From assembly GCF_030272615.1 (NCBI RefSeq), contig NC_081414.1:336181927-336245926 (forward strand): DNA of 64,000 bases. The letters run 5' to 3'. This document shows, in pieces, positions 24,305-37,200 of the stretch (its first letter is position 1; each line of letters starts with the position of its first letter). A program made the translations under genes and the position numbers. Origin of the DNA: Cryptomeria japonica (taxonomy: Eukaryota > Streptophyta > Pinopsida > Cupressales > Cupressaceae). A model generated the notes under the pieces. That model saw only the letters and a program-made list of their open reading frames with translations, had not been told where the DNA came from and did no database searches.

Positions 24305-25703
24305 TGCATATCTCTCTCTGGTTGTGTGTATGACTGAGGAGTGTAAGGGGCTAACTAGATGACTAGGCATCGTGGATGAAGTGGCATCGTGGATGAAGTG
24401 TCTGACTGTAGTAGCATATCCATAAACCCATTATGGCTCAAACCTCGTTGTTGCTCCTCAAATGAATCCAAGCCCTCATCTGTGATATGGACCTGATCAT
24501 CTTGTATCTCCTCCTCTGCAGCAACAAAGTGATCTGTAGGTGGGTCAGTGCCCGGAGCATGCATAGAGTGATGAGAATGTTGTGACTGCCTTGGGGTATC
24601 CGTCGATGTAGTGATAGCCTGCTCATCTCTGAGAATCTTCTCTCTAACATCAGCCAATGGTATCCCAAGTCAAGATGAAATAAAACGGTAAGAATGTAGC
24701 GGGTCCTCGGCTAAATACTGTGACATCTGTACATGTCTACTACCTCCGACTATAGCCATTACCTCATTTGGGGAGGGGATGCTAGTAGTAATAGACTGGT
24801 CATCTAAATCTGAAGCCACCCCGTGACTAGAAGATGCATGATCTATGGATGATCTCGAACGTGGTCGGCTCATCATATATCTGCCCAGCCTATCATATGA
24901 TATGGTGGTTGTTGCTGATGCAATTTGTCCAATCCGATCAATTGCTTCTCTCTGAGAAGCAATCACAACATGATCCACTATGGGGGCCAAGGATGGGACT
25001 ACTGCAAGAAATCTCTAGCCAACAAGGTCCCTGTGTCTAGGCAGAGCTCTATCATGCCTACGATATGCATCTTTATCAATAATCCCGCCCCTCCCTTGTC
25101 CATAATATGTTGGAATATCAAGGTAGTTTGGTTTCATCTGACAATGAACCTCAACAAATACCTGTTGTGCAAAGTATAATGGTATCCGATCGTTATTAGG
25201 ATAACGAACATGGGCAACTAAGAAGCGTGGGTAAATCAATGATGCAACATGTGGGTCAATACATCTCGTGACCTGATATCCTCTAACCTTACTCTTCTCC
25301 TGATACTGTGGAAATCATCTCTCCTTGATGATCTCCTTCGAGACCATCCTCACCACATCATCAAAAGAATCAGGACCCCTCACCTCACTCCTCGACTATC
25401 TATAAATATCCTCTATAACCTCAGGTGAGAATGAGGTGTGAGAAACTAAGCAGTCCCTCAATGTCTGCAAACTATAAAAATGGATGTGCATGTACTCTTG
25501 TACACGCCATCAGTACGGGGGTCATCTAATATGACTCTCAACCTATGCAGCTCACGATCAGTGTACTGGAAAATGGTAGCAATGTCAGGTAACGGAGGAT
25601 CCTGATGTGGAGGATCTATATCATCAATGTGTGGTTCCTGATCAGGAGCCTGTACATGTGGATCCTGATCAGGATCCTGTGAAGGTATATCCTAGGACGC
25701 CAT

Positions 25704-26170
25704 CTATCTAGGTATGTCATAAAGTTAAAATAAATACGTAAGCACACACACATGAAGTGCATTGAATTTAAAACATTAAAAATTAAAATCAGTTAAATTA
25801 TAGAGAGAGAGAGAGAGATCATTTTCATGACTAAGAGAGAGAGATATAACATATATTTCGGAGAGAGAGAGAGATATAATAAAAAATTTAAATCTTTGAA
25901 TACATAAAAAATTCAAGAACATGATATATAATTTTTATAAGTCGATAACAAAAAAAATTAGACCTATATTTTATTGTAACGTATAAATATTTGTGTGTAT
26001 ATCAAAATTAATTTTTTTGTTTGAAACTAAAACATGGGCATTGATCTACAAAATAGAATGTAACTTCTCTAAATTTTTTGTCATTGTTTGTTATTGAACT
26101 CCATATCTCAAAATAATAGAGGTCATTGTATTTTTGTAATGTGCATACGATTATAAAATTATTAAATTTG
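25704..26170. other. AT-rich stretch upstream of gene 2, with GA microsatellites
   Basis: About 470 bp that should hold the promoter and 5' leader of gene 2 (minus strand). GA-rich tracts occur at 25803-25819, 25834-25844 and 25861-25874. No convincing open frame is seen. Confidence 0.45.
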
Positions 26171-27440
26171 TAATATGTGATCCTAAGGGGAATGTCTTAT
26201 GTACACTAGGATGTTATAAGGGGTCATATTTGGTCCTAAGGGGCCACGCATGTGTTAACGCATGAAGTGACCCCTTAGGACCACATATGACCCCTTAGGA
26301 CACTATGCGGTGGATTAAGGGGTATGTAATTCACACTAGGATTTTATAAGGGGTCATATGTGGTCCTAAGAGGTCACACATGTTATAACACATGTGTGAC
26401 CCCTTAGGATCACATATGACCCCTTAGGACCACATATGACCCCTTAGGACACTATGTGATCCTAAGGGGAATGTCAGATGTATACTAGGATGTTATAAGG
26501 GGTCGTATGTGGTCCTAAGGGGTCACTCATGTGTTAATGCATGTGTGACCCCTTAGGACCACATATGACCCCTTAGGACACTATGTGATCCTAAGGGTAA
26601 TGTCAAATGTACACTAGGATGTTATAAGGGGTCATATGTGGTTCTAAGGGGTCACGCATGTGTTAATGCATGTGTGACCCCTTAGGACCACATATGACCC
26701 CTTAGGACACTATGTGATGGACTAAGGGGTATGTCATTCACACTAAGATTTTATAAGGGGTCATATGCGGTTCTAAGGGGTCACGCATGTGTTAGAACAC
26801 ATGTGTGACCCCTTAGGACCACATATGACCCCTTAGGACACTATGTGATCCTAAGGGGAATGTCGTATGTACATTGGGATGTTATAAGGGGTCATGCATG
26901 TGTTAACGCATGAATGACCCCTTAGGACCACATATGACCCCTTAGGACACTATGTGATGGACTAAGGGGTATGTCGTTCACACTAGGATTTTATGAGGGG
27001 TCATATGCGGTTCTAAGGAGTCACACATGTGTTAGAACACATGTGTGACCCCTTAGGACTACATATGACCTCTTAGGACATTATGTGATCCTAAGGGGAA
27101 TGTTGTATGTACACTAAGATGTTATAAGGGGTCATATGTGGTTCTAAGGGGTCACACATGCGTGACCCCTTAGGACCACATATGACCTCTTAAGACACTA
27201 TGTAATGGACTAAGGGGTATGTCGTACACAGTAGGCTTTTATAAGGGGTCACATGCAGTCCTAAGGGGTCATGCATGTCTTATGTGACCCCTTAGGACCA
27301 CGTGTGACCCCTTAGGGTCCACTATGTAATCCTCTATGGTCCTAAGGGAACGTATAGTGTCATCAGGGGCATATGTGGTCTTAAGGGGTCATAAGGGGTC
27401 ATGTTGTGTGTGTAATAGGATGTGAAAAGGGGTCACATTG
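26171..27440. repeat. Palindromic satellite of about 130-bp units
   Basis: About nine to ten tandem units. Each contains the inverted pair GGTCCTAAGGGGTCAC and GTGACCCCTTAGGACC around a short centre such as GCATGTGTTAACGCAT, then further CACATATGACCCCTTAGGAC words. The GG(A/T)TKTTATAAGGGGTCAT start recurs near 26207, 26338, 26490, 26620, 26748, 26880, 26990, 27120 and 27236. Two subtypes are visible: A (GTGATCCTAAGGGGAATGTC) and B (GTGGACTAAGGGGTATGTC), often alternating. The block lies between gene 2 and the right terminus of the DNA transposon. Confidence 0.92.
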
Positions 27441-28034
27441 TAGAGGATTTATTTTGTCTAATTTATTTAAATTTGTTATCTAAGTTTTCTAATTTTTTTA
27501 AATTAAAATTTATTAATTTTTCTAACATTTTAATTTATTATATTTAGATTTGTAACATTTTTCTAATTTTCTTTTTTTGCTTATTTTTTTCTAAGTTCTA
27601 ATTTACTACCTTAGTTTTCTAAGTTTTTCATAACATTTTTTTAAAAAGTTGAAAAAAATATATATATACAGTTATGTGATTTTAAAAACAAATTGACAAA
27701 TTTCAATCAAAACATTAAATTATCAAACATTTTTCTAAAATGTTGAAAAACAATAAATATACAATTATTTAATTAAAAAAATAAATTAACAAACAAATTA
27801 TTTATTAATTTTTGAATAAATTTAATAAAAAAAGGGTTATTTTGTGCACCTGAAATAATGTAGGTCGAAAGCTGAAATGTGAGACATGTTGGCTATTGTA
27901 GACAGGGCATGGTGACGTGGTGCTGACATCGGATTTTCTCTAACCCCCACTGGATAGAAAAATACAAGTTTGAAAATGACAGTTTAACTGTCATTTTCGG
28001 ATTTTATAGAAGTTTGAAAAAAACAATTTTAAAT
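27441..28034. other. AT-rich non-coding stretch
   Basis: Very AT-rich sequence (long T and A runs) between the satellite and the right subterminal motif cluster. Near 27936-28020 the composition becomes more balanced. No gene is visible. Confidence 0.5.
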
Positions 28035-28142
28035 AGGGTTCGAGTGTAGGGGGGCTTCAAGTGAACCCCCAAACCCACCCAGGGTTTGATCGAACCCGTG
28101 TCTGATGGAGGGTTCACTCGACCCCCCCCAGTTCGTTCGAAC
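28035..28142. repeat. Right subterminal TTCGA motif cluster
   Basis: About five copies of the same degenerate motif as at 11887-12065, for example GGGTTCGAGTG (28037), GCTTCAAGTGAACCCC (28050), GGTTTGATCGAACCC (28082), GGGTTCACTCGACCC (28109) and GTTCGTTCGAAC (28131). The mirrored position supports a role in end recognition. Confidence 0.6.
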
Positions 28143-28192
28143 AACCCCCCAACATAATTCTCCACTTTCGCCAATTTCATTCGTTGGCGAAA

Positions 28193-28219
28193 GTGGGAAC
28201 CATTAATGTGGGATAGCCC
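28193..28219 (-). repeat. Right terminal inverted repeat of the DNA transposon
   Basis: Reverse complement partner of 11093-11119. Just inside it is a near-perfect hairpin, CTTTCGCCAA...TTGGCGAAAG (28165-28191). It is followed by the ATGT duplication at 28220-28223. Confidence 0.85.
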
Positions 28220-28505
28220 ATGTGTGGATTCATGCTTGATCACATGAAGTGATTGGTTATGGCTGCGTTTTTTAAGGCTTTCCATATTAGTATTGTATTG
28301 GACGCACTATTGATAATACATGGTGGATGATGCTTTTGGAGGCTTGGTTTTTCCCTCATGAGGATTTTTCCAAGATATATCTTGTGTCACATTTTCATGG
28401 GTATGTTGTCTATTCTTTTCATATGGCTTCTATGTGTTGATTTGATTAAAATGTTAAATGTTTTATGTGGAAATTGTCATAAACTTGGCTGCAATTTTCC
28501 ATACA
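28220..28505 (+). repeat. 3' LTR of the LARD-like element, second part
   Basis: Continues the LTR from GTGGATTCATGC to CCATACA, matching 6000-6272 of the 5' LTR. The first four bases are the duplicated ATGT. It is followed by the element's own target duplication ATGTA (28506-28510). Confidence 0.9.
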
Positions 28506-28965
28506 ATGTAACTACTTTCTTTTTTCCCATGAGTGCTAACCTAGTTTTAGTTCATCCAAGTAAGAAAAGAATGGTAGTGTGCTTTGTAGATGAGTTTGAT
28601 GGGAAGTTTCCATTGACCGTGTGTGACTCTAGGTATACGAAGTACAAGAGGGTGGCATGATATTTAAAGTAATGGCTAAAAGCAAATACGACCAACACAC
28701 ATGAATGTATTGAAGACGTACGCGAAGAACAATGCCTAAAGAATTAGGCGAAGCCCGATGCCAGGATAGTAGATATCATGAAATTTATTTCACATGAATT
28801 TTGAATGTTTTCTTTTTCTAGCATCAGACATGAGGAGAAACCGGTGGGATTTTCTCCCATATAATAGCAAGAGGGTCAATGAATTTAATTGGCGTAAAAT
28901 AATACTAGCAAGATATTGTATCATTTTATTTTATGTATTATTATTTTGTAATTGTTTTCTCCTAG
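28506..28965 (+). repeat. Array unit U1, right part
   Basis: Resumes the 2.9-kb unit with TAACTACTTTC and the CTTTGTAGATGAGTTTGATGG block. It carries the recurring short frame (CFVDEFDGKFPL) and the GGGATTTTCTCCCATATAATAG end block near 28846. Confidence 0.88.
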
Positions 28966-31857
28966 CCTAAATTTTGAATTTTGTCTTCTCATGAGGCTTG
29001 ATATATGTGGCCATTTTATAGTTTGAGGAGAAAATCTTGAGAGAAAATCATACAAAATGGGGAAAATATTTGTATAATATAGAGCAAAGAAACCTGAAGA
29101 TTTTCTTAAAAACTATAATCAACACTTGGATTATCTTCAAACCAATTTCACTTTGAATATTTGTTCTGTTGCCGGGTATAAGAAAATATTCAATCGATTT
29201 ACCTTTGATTTTCACCTTCAAACTAAAGCAATGCATAAAATTTGTTTGCAAATTTTTTATTGCAAGTATATATTTTTTAGTTAGTTGTGTTGTAGGAACA
29301 AGCATTGATGAATTCAGAGCTACTTGGAGCTTCATGACTTCCATAACTTATTTATAGGCTTAGAAATGTCTAAAGTTTAGAAAATGGTTTGTGATTTAAT
29401 ATATTCTTCCTTCTCATAAATATAATGCTTCAATTAAATTTGGATGATTCTATCCACGACAACTAAGGAACTAATAAGAGATATAGAAAAATCCCACGTA
29501 TTATGTTTTCCAAAGATCATAGTGGAAATTGTTTAAATTTTTTAGAGTAAGACACAAGAATTCTATATTTAATAAAATGTTTTATAATAAAAATTTCCTC
29601 ACCATAGACAATATTATTAAAAGAAATGTGTACTTATATTTTCCCCAAAAAAAATTATTTTCGGAAGGATTACAATTATTGTGCTAATAATGATTTATCG
29701 ATTTGGATTCAAAATCAAAGGAAATAACAATTTAGGGATTAATTAGGTGAAACATTTGTTGTTGCATTTTGTTGTGAGTTTCTGTGTGACGCGTGGAAAT
29801 TAGTGGAAAAGTCATGTGTGTCATCTGTTCATCCACATTCTACATTCAAAGATAGCATTAGCCAAAAGCTTCCTGTAAATGAGGTTTTGTTCTTCAAAAT
29901 GCATCGCAACCCCTCTATCACCTTGAATCGCTTCAAGTTTTTTTTTATCAATATTAGCTATTTTATGGGCTTTTCCATCTTTTAGGGTCACATAATCTGT
30001 GCATGTATAATAACATCTCAGGTATTTTTGGAAACTTGGATGCTCATTAATGGAGTTGTTTACATAAAAATAGATACAAAAATCTCACATTAAAGTAAGT
30101 GAATGCCACTTTTGGAAAATGGTAAACTTGTTAGGGTTTTTCAGAGGATTAAGATCATAAAGGCATTCAAATCATATGGGTTGGATAATGTAGTTGGACC
30201 AATTATTCCCTAAATGGAGTTGGTTGGAGTCTTTGAAATTTATGGTCGGGCATATGATAGATGGCTTACAACTCCTCACAACATTACTGGTATAGCTCAA
30301 TGGGGATGCTTCACATATGGATTAGTTTGGCTTACAATGCATTGTTTTGGGTATATGTTTTTTATGCTACTATTTAACATCAGCCGATTAGGTGTAGTAG
30401 TAGAATGTCCTTACATTATTTTTTCAAGATTGTCAATATTATTTGTATATAGTAGTAGTCTTGCTATGTCCTATATAAGGGTTGTTCATGCAGTTTCTCT
30501 CTTTCTGATCTAAGTTGTTATTAATCTAAGGAAGGAGGCCCTATTAATAGAACCTTATATATTATCTCAAAAACAATTCTAGAACAAACATTTCTAAGGA
30601 ATTATATGGCCATCTTGACATGCACAAAATTTTCATTGTCATTGGAGAACTTTTTTACTTTAATGAAGGCCTTAAAAATCTATGAGACATTCTTATGGGT
30701 GGGATGTTTTTTGGTCTCCTCTTAGTTGCATTCAAAGTTTAAAATTTTGGTAAAAAAATACTTATCACAATTGAGTTAGCCCAATTGATATGCCTTAAAT
30801 TACTTATAGGTCTCTGTATACTTTGTTGAGCAGGTCACGATTTGGAATTCAAATCAAACAATTAATTTTTTTCGTGTTAAGAAATTTATTTTTCTATGCA
30901 TCTGGGAATAAGAGGATTGTGTTTGCAAAACAAGAACAAATATATAGGTTAAAAATAAGCAAAGAACATCAGTTAATCAAGTCAAAAAAAAAGGGAAAAA
31001 ATTGTCAAAATGCATCTCGCATACAATTTCAAACAAAATGAAATGTCTACCTGAATATTTGTAGCCAAAGTGTCTGTTAGATAACTGGTAAGTTCAAAAA
31101 ACTATTTTGTCCATCTTATTTTTGGGGGGAAGACAGAAAAAAAAAGAGAAGACCATGTCCAAATGAACATGCACACATTTCCATCAAACACTATTTCCAG
31201 TATTTGAAAATTTCAACTTGCACATACTTACTTGCACTTGCAAATTTCAACTTACACCCACCTACCTACATTCAATACGCATTCAACACAATAGATTTAT
31301 GAAGAGTTTTCTTTTGAAGATTTGTATAATGCATGTTTGCATCCAAGCAGGCCTCACTGCCAACGTGGTACTTTTCAAACACAAGCATTTTTTCTACATC
31401 ATATAACTGCTTTCTCTTTTCCCAAGAGTGCTAACCTCATTTTTTGTTCACACAGGTAAGAAAAGAAAGGCGATGAGTTCAATGGGAAGTTTCCATTGAT
31501 TGTATGTGACTCTAGGTACGAGGAGTACAAAAAGGGCAACACGATATTTAAAATAATGGCCAAAAGAAAATACGACCAACACAAATGAATGCATTGAAGA
31601 CCTGCGTGAAGAATGATGCCAAAAGAATTAGGCGAAAAACGATTCCAGGATAGTAGATATCATGACAAAATTATTTCACATGAATTTTGAACATTTTCTT
31701 CTTCCTACGTCAAACATGTGGAGAAACCGGTGGGAGTTTTTCCCATATAAAACCCTAAAAGATAATGAATGTAACTGGCATAATATATTAAATAATATCA
31801 GCAGGATATTGTATCATTTTTTTCTGATGTATTTTTATTTTGTAATTGTTTTCTCCT
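28966..31857 (+). repeat. Array unit U2, uninterrupted 2.9-kb unit
   Basis: The only complete unit free of insertions: 2,892 bp from GCCTAAATTTTGAATTTTG to the next GCCTAAATTTTGACTTTT. It contains the TATATAA box at 30472-30478 and all the shared blocks in order. The longest frame in it (30214-30513, 99 codons) is broken in other units and is not supported as a gene. By eye the unit agrees with its neighbours at roughly nine bases in ten. Confidence 0.9.
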
Positions 31858-32299
31858 AGCCTAAATTTTGACTTTTATCTTCTCGTGGAGCTTGATATAT
31901 TTGGCCATTTTATAGTTTGAGGAGAAAATCTTGAGAGATAATCATACAAAATGGAGAAAACATTTGTATAATATAGAGAAAAGAAAGATGAAGATTTTTG
32001 TAAAAGCTATAATCAACACTTGGATTATCTTCAAACCAATTTCACTTTGAAGATTTGTTCTGCTACTAGGCATAAGAAAATCTTCAGCCGATTTACCTTT
32101 GATTTTCACTTGTAATTTTTTTATGGCAGGTATATATTTTTTGGTTAGTTGTGTTGTTGGAATAAGCATTGATGAATTCAGAGCTACTTGGAGCTTCATG
32201 ACTTCCACAACTTATTTATAGTCTTAAAAATGTCTAAAGTTTAGAAAATGGTTTATAATTTAATAACCTCTTCCTTCTCATAAATATAATGCTTCAATT
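31858..32299 (+). repeat. Array unit U3, left part
   Basis: Begins at the anchor GCCTAAATTTTGACTTTT. It lacks about 30 bp present in U1 and U2 near 32110. It is interrupted by the LINE after ATAATGCTTCAATT (32286-32299), which is the target duplication. Confidence 0.88.
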
Positions 32300-32333
32300 G
32301 AGGGGGATCGATAGATTTTTAGCGGCGAGCAAA

Positions 32334-34132
32334 ATGGCGGCGTTGGAAGGCAGTTGGATCGACAGTGGCGATAGGAGCTGGTCTACCAATGTGCAAAGTT
32401 ATGGCACTTAGGCCACGAAGGTTGGTTCATGGAGCGATGAAGTGGATATTGTCTTTCCCATCGAAACAGGTAGATTGCAATCAGCTCATAAATCGGTTAA
32501 TGCTAGGAAAGAAGACATATTCCAGGGTAACAAATATTCCAGACCACGGATGAACTATGGAAATCCATATTCAAGTGGTAACCAATGCCCTATTGACCCG
32601 CATAAATGGAAGGAAAATGGTTTTATTTAGAATAACAAAGGCTGGTTTTGCAAAGCTAAGCATCCTGCTTCTGAGGCCCCCCAAAATTGGTATCCATCGC
32701 CTGAATCTAGCATCCCCAGTGTTGCAATTGTGAGAGGCAATCCTCATTATGAACCTACTCTGGTCCCTCTGAAAGCTCATGGTAATTTCCAAATGCAGAA
32801 TGGGCGCTTTGGGCAAGATAACTCAAGGGCAGACCATGCCAGGTCTTGGAGATCCAACTTCCGTTCTAAAATTTGGAACCCTTGGTCGAACCGAGAGAGC
32901 TACCCTGACTTCCAAAGATGGACCTTCCTCCCTCAGCGACCCCATCATCCTAAACTGGTAAGAAAAACCTCAAGACCTACCATCTTTTTGGATGAAAATA
33001 AATTAATTCTGCTAGGTCGATTTTGCTTGAGTTTTTCCTTTTCATCAAGTGGGGTGGTGGAAAATGGGTTAAGGACAACTTTGAATCCTGGTGTAGAGCA
33101 CAATGGAGAAAGGATGTTAACATTAATATTCTCTCAAATAATTTCTATATGATTGAATTTATGAGCAATGAGGAGAAATAGCAAGCTAAAAAAAAAGGTC
33201 CATATATCTTGGATGGCATTGAAGTTCACATCATTAATTGGCAACCCAATTTCAATCCCCGGACGCATGTATTACCGGACAACAAGGTATGGATAAGATT
33301 GTACAACTGTCCCTTGAATTATTGGCACATTGATGTCATTAAGGATATATGCAAAAACCTTGGCACCTTTGTATTGTTTTATGACATTTTGGAGGATAAA
33401 TTATGGGGAAGCTTCCTCAAAATTTGCATTAGGACAGATCAAATCACCAAGATCCCCGATGAAGTCAAAATTATTGGTGCTAGGAAGATCTGGATCCAAA
33501 AGATTGATAGAGAAGATCAGTTGCATATTTGTCCTAAATTCTTCTCCTTGGATCACATCGGCATTAGTTGTGATGTTTCGGCTTCGATACAATGAAGTTA
33601 TTCCTATATGCAATTTCCTATTGAAGAAAAGCTGCAACTAGAACCTCCTAGCTCCACTAATACCGAGGAAGATTTTTGCAATGAAACTCATGATAATGAG
33701 AATGTTCCATTGATGGAGGCAACTCCTTTGAACATAGCTCCTCCCTCCTTTGGCCAAAGCGAGAGCCAACAAGATCTTCTCGTGCTTCTGGAAAAGACTA
33801 AAACTTTACAAATGGATATTGAATCCAAATTAACGGATTCGCTTCCACCCTCTCCTCTTGTGCCTAGGAATCAACTGGTAATTGAAGATTTCAATTTTCA
33901 CACTCAGTGTATGGAGGCTAGTACTCTAGGGGAGATGGGAGGGAAGATTTTCTCCTCGATTGGTATTGAATTGGAAGATGGTGAAATTGAATCTTCCTCC
34001 TCAGAGGGTGATGAAGACTTTGAGCCTGACTCTGAGCTTATATTGAAGGTTACTACAAAAGGTTTTGGGAAGTTGGATTCAACTATTGACAAACCAAATT
34101 TTAAGCCAAAAGGTGTGCAGGGGCACAAATAA
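32334..34132 (+). pseudogene. LINE ORF1, DUF4283-like, broken
   Basis: From ATG 32334 (MAALEGSW) the frame has stops at 32409 and 32628. It shifts frame near 33040, with another stop at 33179 and one near 33593, and ends at 34130. The middle part (about 33040-33600) has the look of the plant LINE ORF1 domain DUF4283, including GGGKWVKDNFESW, GPYILDG and NKVWIRLYNCPLNYW. The C-terminal part is acidic (SSSSEGDEDFEPDSE). Expected role: RNA binding in the ribonucleoprotein. The usual zinc knuckle after the domain is not evident. Confidence 0.78.
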
Positions 34133-34218
34133 AAAAAAATTATGCTAGCAATCGCTGGTGCTACCAGTGGTCAAACCAAACTTAATTTAGGGAAGGGAAA
34201 TGCCCTTCCCTAGGAGCA

Positions 34219-37200
34219 ATGAAACTCTTATCTTGGAATGTCAGGGGCATCAATTCCCCTGACAAATGGTACTTGATTAAGCGCAAGATTGACGACACCA
34301 AAGGAGATATTTGGCTACTACAAGAAACTAAGTGGAGTAAGGCTGAGACTGATGCTAAAATGAGAGTTTGGAAATAGTGGAATCGGTTGTTTAGGCAATC
34401 GGATGGAGCCTCTGGTGGCTTGGGAATAATTTGGAATCCCATGATTGTTAGGATCTCTTTTGTTGGGGAAGATACATATTGGCAACATTTCCTAGCAACT
34501 ATTCTTGGTCGGAATGAGAATTTCAATCTTTTCAATGTGTACGGACCATCTTCTGTTTGTGATAAATGTTCTCTTTGGGATCTCTTAACCATCAGAATGA
34601 ACAGTATTACCGATGGAAGTTGTGTGGTAGTTGGGGACTTCAATGTGATCCTTTCCGGCATTAAGAAAAGTGGGGGTATTCAGAGGACTGGTACGTCCCA
34701 GAAGGACTTTTTGGAATTTGTTGAGAAGAATCACCTTCTAGACATTATTCCTAAAAATGGAGTTTTCACATGGACGAACAGGAGGGTGGGTTTTACTAAT
34801 ATTGATGAACAGCTTGACCGGTTTCTTGTTACTGGTGAGTGGCTAGGACAAAATCTAGCTTTATAATCATCGATTCTCTTGCTTATCGGATCGGATCATT
34901 ACCCGATTTGTCTAGAGGTTGCTATGGGACAAGCAGAGGAAGGTACTCCTTTCCGGTTTGAGAAAATGTGGTTCAGAGTGCCTGAGCTATATGATCTTAT
35001 ATCTATTTGGTGGAATGAACTGGTTCTTGGGAACCATTCGAGATTATTCATTCTCAATAAGAAACTCAATTATATTAAGGTTAAGATCAAAGAATGGAAT
35101 AAGAGCCAATTCAAGAATATTCATATGGAGAAATTAAGAATTAAGGTTGAGCTAGAAGAAATAACCAACTCTGTTATTACTTCAGGAATGAATGAGGATT
35201 TATTTATCAAAGAAAATACTCTCAAATCTGATCTAAATGAAATTCTTCAGTGTGAGGAAATCTATTGGCGTAAAAAATAAAGGGAGTTATGGCTAAAGGA
35301 AGGTGACAAAAACACCAAATTCTTCCACCGGTCGGCCATTGCCATTCGAAATAGAAACAAAATATCAGAGATTATGAGACCGGATGGAGTCACTATCAAG
35401 AACTATGAGGACATTGTGCAAGAAGCTGTAAGATTATTTGATTCCTTGTTAAATGGTGATCACCAGATCAATCATGAAGCAAGAGCCAAAATTCTTAACT
35501 CAATCCCATCTGTAATATCTAATAGTCAAAATATAGCTCTTTGTACTCCTATTTCAATTGATGAAGTAAGGCAAACTACCTTTCAAATGTAACGTGATAA
35601 GACTCCTGGCCCTGATGGTTTCCCTGTTTCTTTTTTCCATCATTTCTGGGATATCATCGCTCGAGATCTACATCTTGCCGTAGAAGAATCAAGAAATAAA
35701 ATGACTATGTTAGGTGCTATTAATCACACCTTTTTGACTCTAATCTCGAAGAAGCAAAACCTTCAACAGATGAGTGATTTTAGGCCCATTGCTCTATGCA
35801 ACATGGTATATAAGATTGTAATAAAGATCATAGCCAACAAATTGAAGCCCCTCCTTAAACACATCATATTAGATGAACAAAGTGGTTTTGCCCTTGGAAG
35901 ATCCATTGTGGAAGGTATTATCATTGCTCATGAAATGCTTCACACGACCAGGAAAACCAAGGATTCATGTATGATTTTAAAACTAGATATTCTGAAAGCT
36001 TATGATATGGTGGATAGGGATTTCTTATTTGATGTTCTTAATAAATTTGGCTTTTGCAAGGAATGGATCACATGGGTCATGAGTTGTCTATCCTCCCTCA
36101 AATGCTTTGTTTTGGTTAATGGCTCATCTCATGGCTTCTTTTCCTCAAGAGGAATTCGACAAGGTGATCCAATATCACCATTTTTGTTTATCATAATGGT
36201 TGAAGCCTTAGGTCGATCAATCAGAGCTCTTCAGCTAGATGATCGTTGGATTGGAGTCAGTGTGGCAACAAGGGTTGAAAAAATGACTCAATTGCAGTTT
36301 GTCAATGATACCATTCTATTTGGTTTGACTTCCAGGAGGGAGGCAAGAACAATTAAATCACACCTCGATGATTACTGTATGGCTTCCGGGCAAAAAATCA
36401 ATTGGCACAAATCTGTAGTGTTTTTTGTCAATACTTTGATTAACTTGCAAGGTGTATTATCAAGGATTCTTAATCTCAAAGTTGCAAACTTTCCAGGGAA
36501 ATTTCTTGGACCCCCCTCTTCATTGGCAGTAATAGAACTCACTATTGGAAGCATCTTATTGATAAGTGCAAATCCAAGCTTGCAATTTGGAAAGGCAAGT
36601 GGCTATCCTCTGCTGGTAAACTCACTATGATAAAATTGGTCCTTTCTGCGCTACCGGTTTTTTCCATGGCTTGCCTGAGATTATCGATGGCAATTGAAGA
36701 TGAATTGATCTCTCTAATGAGAAATTTCCTTTGGAATGGTTCGGATGACAAAGGGAAATTTCCTTTGGTAGCTTGGAAGAAGATCTGCCAACCAAAAAAG
36801 GCAAGGGGTGCTGGCATTCGCCAAATCTCAATTATGAATTTAGCTATGGGTGCAAAATTGGTTTGGGAGATTTGTAGTGGTGGGAAGCAAAAATGGGTAA
36901 GGCTTCTGAAACATAAATATCTGGACTCCCTGGAGCTGAAAAGGATTCACTATAAACAACCCCCCCAAAGGCTCGACCATCTGGAATTTTATTGTGGATA
37001 GCAGGGAAATCATAAGTGATCAGGTTACCTGGGATGTCAGGAATGGTAGGGATGCCTCCTTTTGGATTGACTCTTGGGCTGGTGAAGATGCCTTATGTCT
37101 CAATCCCTTACTGCAACCTATTATGGTAGAAACCTGTCACCTTTGGGGGCATAATATTTGTGATTATGGTTATCCTATCCAAGATAATGGTATTGCTAAG

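Noticed and set aside
26171-27440. CRISPR-like regular array
   Set aside because: Units are about 130 bp and similar along their whole length. There are no unique spacers and no cas genes, and the context is eukaryotic. It is a satellite.
30214-30513. A 99-codon gene in unit U2
   Set aside because: The same stretch has stops in the other units, so openness is by chance.
34182-34661. Minus-strand 159-codon frame inside the LINE
   Set aside because: It overlaps the endonuclease domain on the + strand, which has clear motifs.
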